DNA of 21,727 bases, taken from NCBI GenBank assembly GCA_964058805.1, contig CAXKVV010001411.1:1-21727 (forward strand), read 5' to 3'. Position numbers and translations under genes: made by a program. This document shows positions 18,872 through 21,727 of this stretch, piece after piece. The notes under the pieces are model-generated. The model made no database searches and had not been told where the DNA came from. It was given only the letters and a program-made list of their open reading frames with translations. The number at the start of each line of letters is the position of its first letter. Positions within the stretch are counted from its first letter, which is position 1. The DNA is from Schoenoplectus triqueter (lineage: Eukaryota; Streptophyta; Magnoliopsida; Poales; Cyperaceae).

Positions 18872-19261
18872 CTTATGCTGAGAGATAACAAGATTGGTAA
18901 AATGATGAACATTTTGGTCTCCACAAGCATACTCTCTCTCTAGATCTTCTACAGCCTACAAGATGGTGCTGAAATTCATCAAAATTGCAGATTCTGGATA
19001 ACTCATCAAATTATAAATTAGGGCAATAAGCTATAAATTACAAAAACTAATTTGTAAATAAACTCCCGCAAAAACCAAACCACTGATTACCAATTCAAAG
19101 TGCAGATCATCTAATGCCCAATAATGGTTCTGAAAAAGAAAGGTACAATATGTATCATCGACTGAAGAAAAACGTCAGGTCGCAGCAGCCTAAAATGCAG
19201 AATATGGTTGGGATAGCTTTAATAGGATAGAGAAGATATCTACCTCAAGAATTAAATAATT
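18872..19261 (-). CDS. Three exon-like segments of an unrecognised gene
   Basis: Read on the minus strand. Exon 19261-19244 (NYLILE), after acceptor ACCAG and before donor GTAGAT; it may extend upstream. Exon 19129-19091 (NHYWALDDLHFEL), acceptor CTTTTTCAG, donor GTAATC. Exon 18955-18872, acceptor CTTGTAG, donor GTTAGT, starting AVEDLEREYACGDQ and ending LVISQHK. All are phase 0, and in the longest (84 nt) only this frame is open throughout. Introns of 114 and 135 nt are normal for plants. I do not recognise the protein. Past 18872, an acceptor near 18688-18700 leads to short frames that soon stop, so the 3' end is unclear. The segments follow snoRNA-like copies B3 and A3 on the same strand, which would place those in an upstream intron or leader. 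It may be a gene or a remnant. Confidence 0.4.
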
Positions 19262-19449
19262 CTGGTCGATATGTAAAATGTCAGCTCAAGGAGTTAGGAG
19301 TAGAAAAATATATATTTAAGAATTGTCTCTACTGAGATTATAGAAATCCATTTCCAGAAAAAAAAAAGCATACTGTCTTTGTCAAAAGTAGAAAGTAAAG
19401 ATAAAATAAAAATTTTGTTAAGAACTAAGAAGTAAATGTCATAACAGAG

Positions 19450-19535
19450 GAATTTAATCAGAGAACTTTGAAGACCATTATTATTTCATGTCTCCCCATA
19501 ATTTTTCGGACTTATATATCTCATCATTTCACAAT
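19450..19535 (-). ncRNA. Box C/D snoRNA-like gene B3 (inverted copy)
   Basis: On the minus strand, box C ATGATGA (19527-19521) and box D CTGA (19461-19458) flank about 60 nt that align with B1, including AAGTCCGAAAAATTATGGGG and AATAATGGTCTTCAAAGTTC. The guide next to box D is TTCAAAGTTCT. Its reverse complement AGAACTTTGAA is, from memory, part of a highly conserved stretch near the 5' end of large-subunit rRNA. The closing stem is weaker than in B1. It lies between promoter and exon-like segments, consistent with an intronic snoRNA. Confidence 0.6.
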
Positions 19536-19639
19536 AACTTGACAAATACGGTAACAAAGAAAAAGATAAACCAACCAGAGAGAAAACCGACAAAAAGCGA
19601 GTTCCGAGTAGTGCATCACAAAAATATGTAGAATCTACT

Positions 19640-19716
19640 GAGCGATCAGAGAAAATGCAACCATTTGATTTATCAACATCAATTCAGACGAAGTATTTTC
19701 TCCTCACGTGCTTCTT
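19640..19716 (-). ncRNA. Box C/D snoRNA-like gene A3 (inverted copy)
   Basis: On the minus strand: box C-like GTGAGGA (19707-19701), D' CTGA (19687-19684), C'-like TTGATGTTGATAA, and box D CTGA (19649-19646). The internal D'/C' block is nearly identical to A1, whereas the sequence before box D (TGGTTGCATTTTCT) differs. A1 and A3 would therefore have different D guides. The closing stem is only AGC/GCT. Confidence 0.45.
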
Positions 19717-20020
19717 CGGTACAGAGAAAATGCAACACCAAAATCATTATTAATCTATATACAGAATTAAGCACACTTCCGACAAATGCACAAATAACAA
19801 TAACAACGAAACAACAGAATTTCGCGTCGAATTTAGATCTAGATCGAAGAAAATTAAGAGAAACAACGCCAACATTACCCAAAAAAGGTCGATCTCCTGA
19901 CAAATCATACATTTCGCACTTATTTCTTGGTTCACTGCCAACAGGATCCAAGTGGTTAACAGCACTTTGTTACAAAATGCTCCTATGATAAACTGAAACT
20001 CGGAAAAGTAGATCAGGAAA
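19690..20020 (-). ncRNA. Leader of snoRNA-bearing unit, inverted copy
   Basis: Colinear with 12160-12480 on the other strand. Shared words include CTTGGATC, GAACCAAG, GTGCGAAATG, ATGATTTGTCAGGAGATCGA and CGTTATTGTTATT. Three reading frames stay open for parts of it, and the frame with MICQEIDLF is shared with copy 1. None continues convincingly. A short first exon or non-coding leader is the simplest reading. Confidence 0.5.
19926..19952 (-). ncRNA. Conserved hairpin, inverted copy
   Basis: CTTGG pairs with CCAAG, and inside it CTG pairs with CAG around TTGG. It corresponds to the hairpin at 12229-12257. The outer stem is identical; the inner stem has different bases but still pairs. Confidence 0.4.
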
Positions 20021-20161
20021 TTCACAAAAACAACAACTAAAATTCAAATTACCAAAAGCGAAACACAAAAATATGCTCAGTCAAGATTTTGCGCTTATTC
20101 GTAAGCGGGAGACGATGAAACCATTGAAACGCCAAGCGCGACATACGAGATTTTATGGCGG

Positions 20162-20360
20162 CTAGGGTTTTTGTTTATTTAGTCTCAAGTCACAGATGCC
20201 AAACACTGGACAGGATGCTTCGGGTTCGGGATCCCGTATGTTATATATGCGGCGGGATTCCAAAACGATTTGATTATTCCGAGCCCAACAAAATTTGCAT
20301 ATTTCATTTTATTTGGGCCATGTTCTTTTCGGTTGAACATAATCTCTGTTCGGCCCAAAA
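20162..20360 (-). promoter_or_regulatory. Telo-box plus site II promoter of the inverted snoRNA copy
   Basis: The telo-box AAACCCTAG lies at 20170-20162, with an AAATAAA-like word just upstream. TGGGCT-type motifs lie at 20282-20287, 20314-20319 (TTGGGCC) and 20352-20357 (GGCCCA), with GGCC words continuing to about 20408. The order and content match the promoter at 11786-12005. Transcription would run leftward. Confidence 0.62.
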
Positions 20361-20408
20361 TTAATTACAAGACATATTTCGGCCTTTCTGAAAGTAATTA
20401 TAGGCCAT

Positions 20409-21157
20409 ACATTAATGTATATGGTTACTTGACTTCTCCTCCTTTTTCCTTGGAGAAATGATGCTTCTCCTAAAATGTGCATCAGTATGCTTTTCATTCA
20501 AAACCAATTATGCTGTCCCCCAAATATTTGAACTTAATTAAGCTGGCCACTCGCTCTATACAGTTCAACTGCTAGCGAGTGCTTAATAATAGATAAGTAA
20601 TATCATTACAACTTGAATTATATATTGCTAGGAGTAAATTTCAAAACATGCAGTAGTGTTTACAATAGCTTTCCAACGCTGTATATTTAAAATCAGGAAA
20701 AATAAACCAGAACCAAAGAGGAAAAAAAACTGTTAATACTTGCACGTCCGATTAACTGTTCTGTAATGCACAATCAATATAACGGTATCTAGATTCACAT
20801 CAGTTAATTAATCATGGTAAAACCTGTGGCCAGGAAAATACTCGTATTTACCAATTATCACATGGTTTGGCTGCTCAGTAGATGCTTCTAAGTTTGTAAA
20901 CACCAAAATGGACAGTCTTTCTTTGAGCAGAATGCAGCAGTTTCAGAGCCAGACTTGGCTAAGAAGAATGACAAGGCAGCAAAGCCCTTACAATCATAAA
21001 TTCTGTCAGAAAACCTACTAATATGCAGCAGAAAAACACCAGAATGATAAATATCAGTACATAATATAATATCATTTCTAGACAATCAGCCACCAAGCCT
21101 TTTCCCACGGCCACACAGAGACAACACCCCACACAACCATTCACCCAAAAAGCATGA
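20409..21157 (-). other. Intergenic and 3' UTR of the FAM32A-like gene
   Basis: The part next to 21157 should be the 3' UTR of the minus-strand gene. CACTCGCT (near 20548) and AGCGAGTG (near 20574) form an 8-bp inverted repeat with a short loop. No other gene is supported. Minus-strand frames at 20888-21279 are shadows of the UTR and exon. Confidence 0.45.
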
Positions 21158-21435
21158 TTAGCCAGGGCCAACTTTGGGGATGTCATAGTGCTCACTAAGG
21201 TTGGCAAGGTACTGGTTAAATTGTGAAATCCTGTCACGGTGCGACTTGTCAGAAGTCTTGGCCAGGCGGTGCGACTCAATCCTCTCCTTCTGCTCCAGAT
21301 ACCGTCTCTCAGCTGGTGTTAGGTAGTCGTCGATTGGACGTCGGTCCCCTTCCTCCCCTTCTCCCCCCCTATCTTGCTTTTCCAACTCTGCCAGATCTCC
21401 TTCGGTCGGCTCAGTTTCCAGGCCAGAGCTCCCTC
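21158..21435 (-). CDS. FAM32A-like protein, last exon (partial)
   Basis: Terminal exon read leftward: acceptor CGTCCTTAG just upstream of 21435, stop TAA at 21160-21158. It gives 91 full codons after a split codon. An acidic, Gly/Glu-rich linker (ELEKQDRGGEGEEGDRR) leads to the conserved C-terminal block: LTPAERRYLEQKERIESHRL, then KSHRDRISQFNQYLANLSEH and YDIPKVGPG at the end. That block and C-terminus are diagnostic of FAM32A proteins, small nuclear proteins of roughly 110-150 residues. Human FAM32A is a spliceosomal factor that stabilises the 3' splice site during exon ligation; a similar role here is inferred. The start codon and lysine-rich N-terminus should lie in exons beyond 21727. 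None is visible in the 292 bp to the right, which read as intron. Confidence 0.9.
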
Positions 21436-21727
21436 CTAAGGACGAAAAAGATGAGAACAATTATTTTTAGTTCATTCCACATCATCAATTTCAGCACAAA
21501 GTAATCTATCAGGATGTAAAATTCAGTAACAACTGCATACAATTGATTTTCCACGTAAATCACCGACTCAGTAAAAAGTTTTGCATGTATCTGTGCTATT
21601 ATATTCAGACTAAAATTTTATGTATGTGGGCCTAATTGTAGTAGTATGCGGGGGTGGCAGGGGGGCGGCAACCCCCTGCGAGCGGTGTCTGAGGTTACGA
21701 AGCCAAATTACATTTAAATTCTTTCAC
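21436..21727 (-). other. Intron of the FAM32A-like gene with a GC-rich hairpin
   Basis: Intronic on the minus strand up to the window edge. At about 21656-21680 a GC-rich patch, unlike its surroundings, contains GCAGGGGG and CCCCCTGC, an inverted repeat of 8 bp. It may be the edge of a transposable element that continues outside the window. Confidence 0.5.

Noticed and set aside
18897..18975. Possible plus-strand box C/D snoRNA (AATGATGAAC ... GTGCTGAA)
   Set aside because: The boxes fall on the antisense of a splice-bounded coding exon, there is no terminal stem, and no paralogue exists.
19679..20025. Two overlapping minus-strand ORFs of about 90 codons in the inverted leader
   Set aside because: They read the same DNA in different frames. 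Hydrophobic, leucine-rich runs come from T-rich sequence, and neither frame is preserved across the paralogous plus-strand block except for a short stretch.

Overview
This is an AT-rich nuclear segment from a flowering plant, most likely a eudicot. Genes are split by short GT..AG introns, the proteins are plant types (a CIB/HBI1-type bHLH factor and a FAM32A-like protein), promoters carry telo-box and TGGGCC site II motifs, and the space between genes is filled with plant transposons. There is no rRNA, tRNA, CRISPR array or bacterial-type operon. Only two protein genes can be named with confidence. The rest was read by eye for splice signals, inverted and direct repeats, and comparison of the window with itself.

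Layout. 518-3025 (minus): a seven-exon bHLH transcription factor, with a TATA box near 3650, a long CT-rich leader and two short uORFs. 4665-5079: a hAT-like MITE with a worn 8-bp target duplication. 5762-9234: a complete but non-coding LTR retrotransposon with two ~650-bp LTRs, a perfect 5-bp target duplication, an iMet-type primer site, a polypurine tract and a decayed gag with one CCHC knuckle, but no recognisable pol. 9307-9423: three 39-bp tandem repeats. 9936-10393: a MITE with long terminal inverted repeats and a perfect 9-bp target duplication (Mutator-like). Relatives of it lie at 15574-15970 and, damaged, near 17947-18242.

11786-13710 (plus) and 19448-20360 (minus) form the most unusual part. 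They hold three copies of a unit with two box C/D snoRNA-like sequences: two in tandem on the plus strand and one inverted about 7 kb away. Both outer copies start from a promoter with TGGGCC-type elements and an AAACCCTAG telo-box, the pairing known from plant ribosome-biogenesis and snoRNA genes. Several copies keep boxes C and D and some keep a terminal stem; the middle unit has lost them. Small exon-like open segments lie downstream of each outer copy (15001-15349 plus; 18872-19261 minus), so the snoRNAs may sit in introns or leaders of spliced host transcripts.

Between these copies lie a 21-nt C run, ATT/ATC microsatellites, a cluster of 28-29-bp repeats (16439-17130) resembling the subterminal repeats of a CACTA-type element, and a near-perfect palindrome at 17339-17401. 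21158-21435 (minus) is the last exon of a FAM32A-like gene whose earlier exons lie beyond the right edge.

The genes do not form one pathway. A light/hormone-type transcription factor and a spliceosome-associated protein gene flank a transposon-rich region in which a snoRNA locus has been duplicated and is partly decaying.
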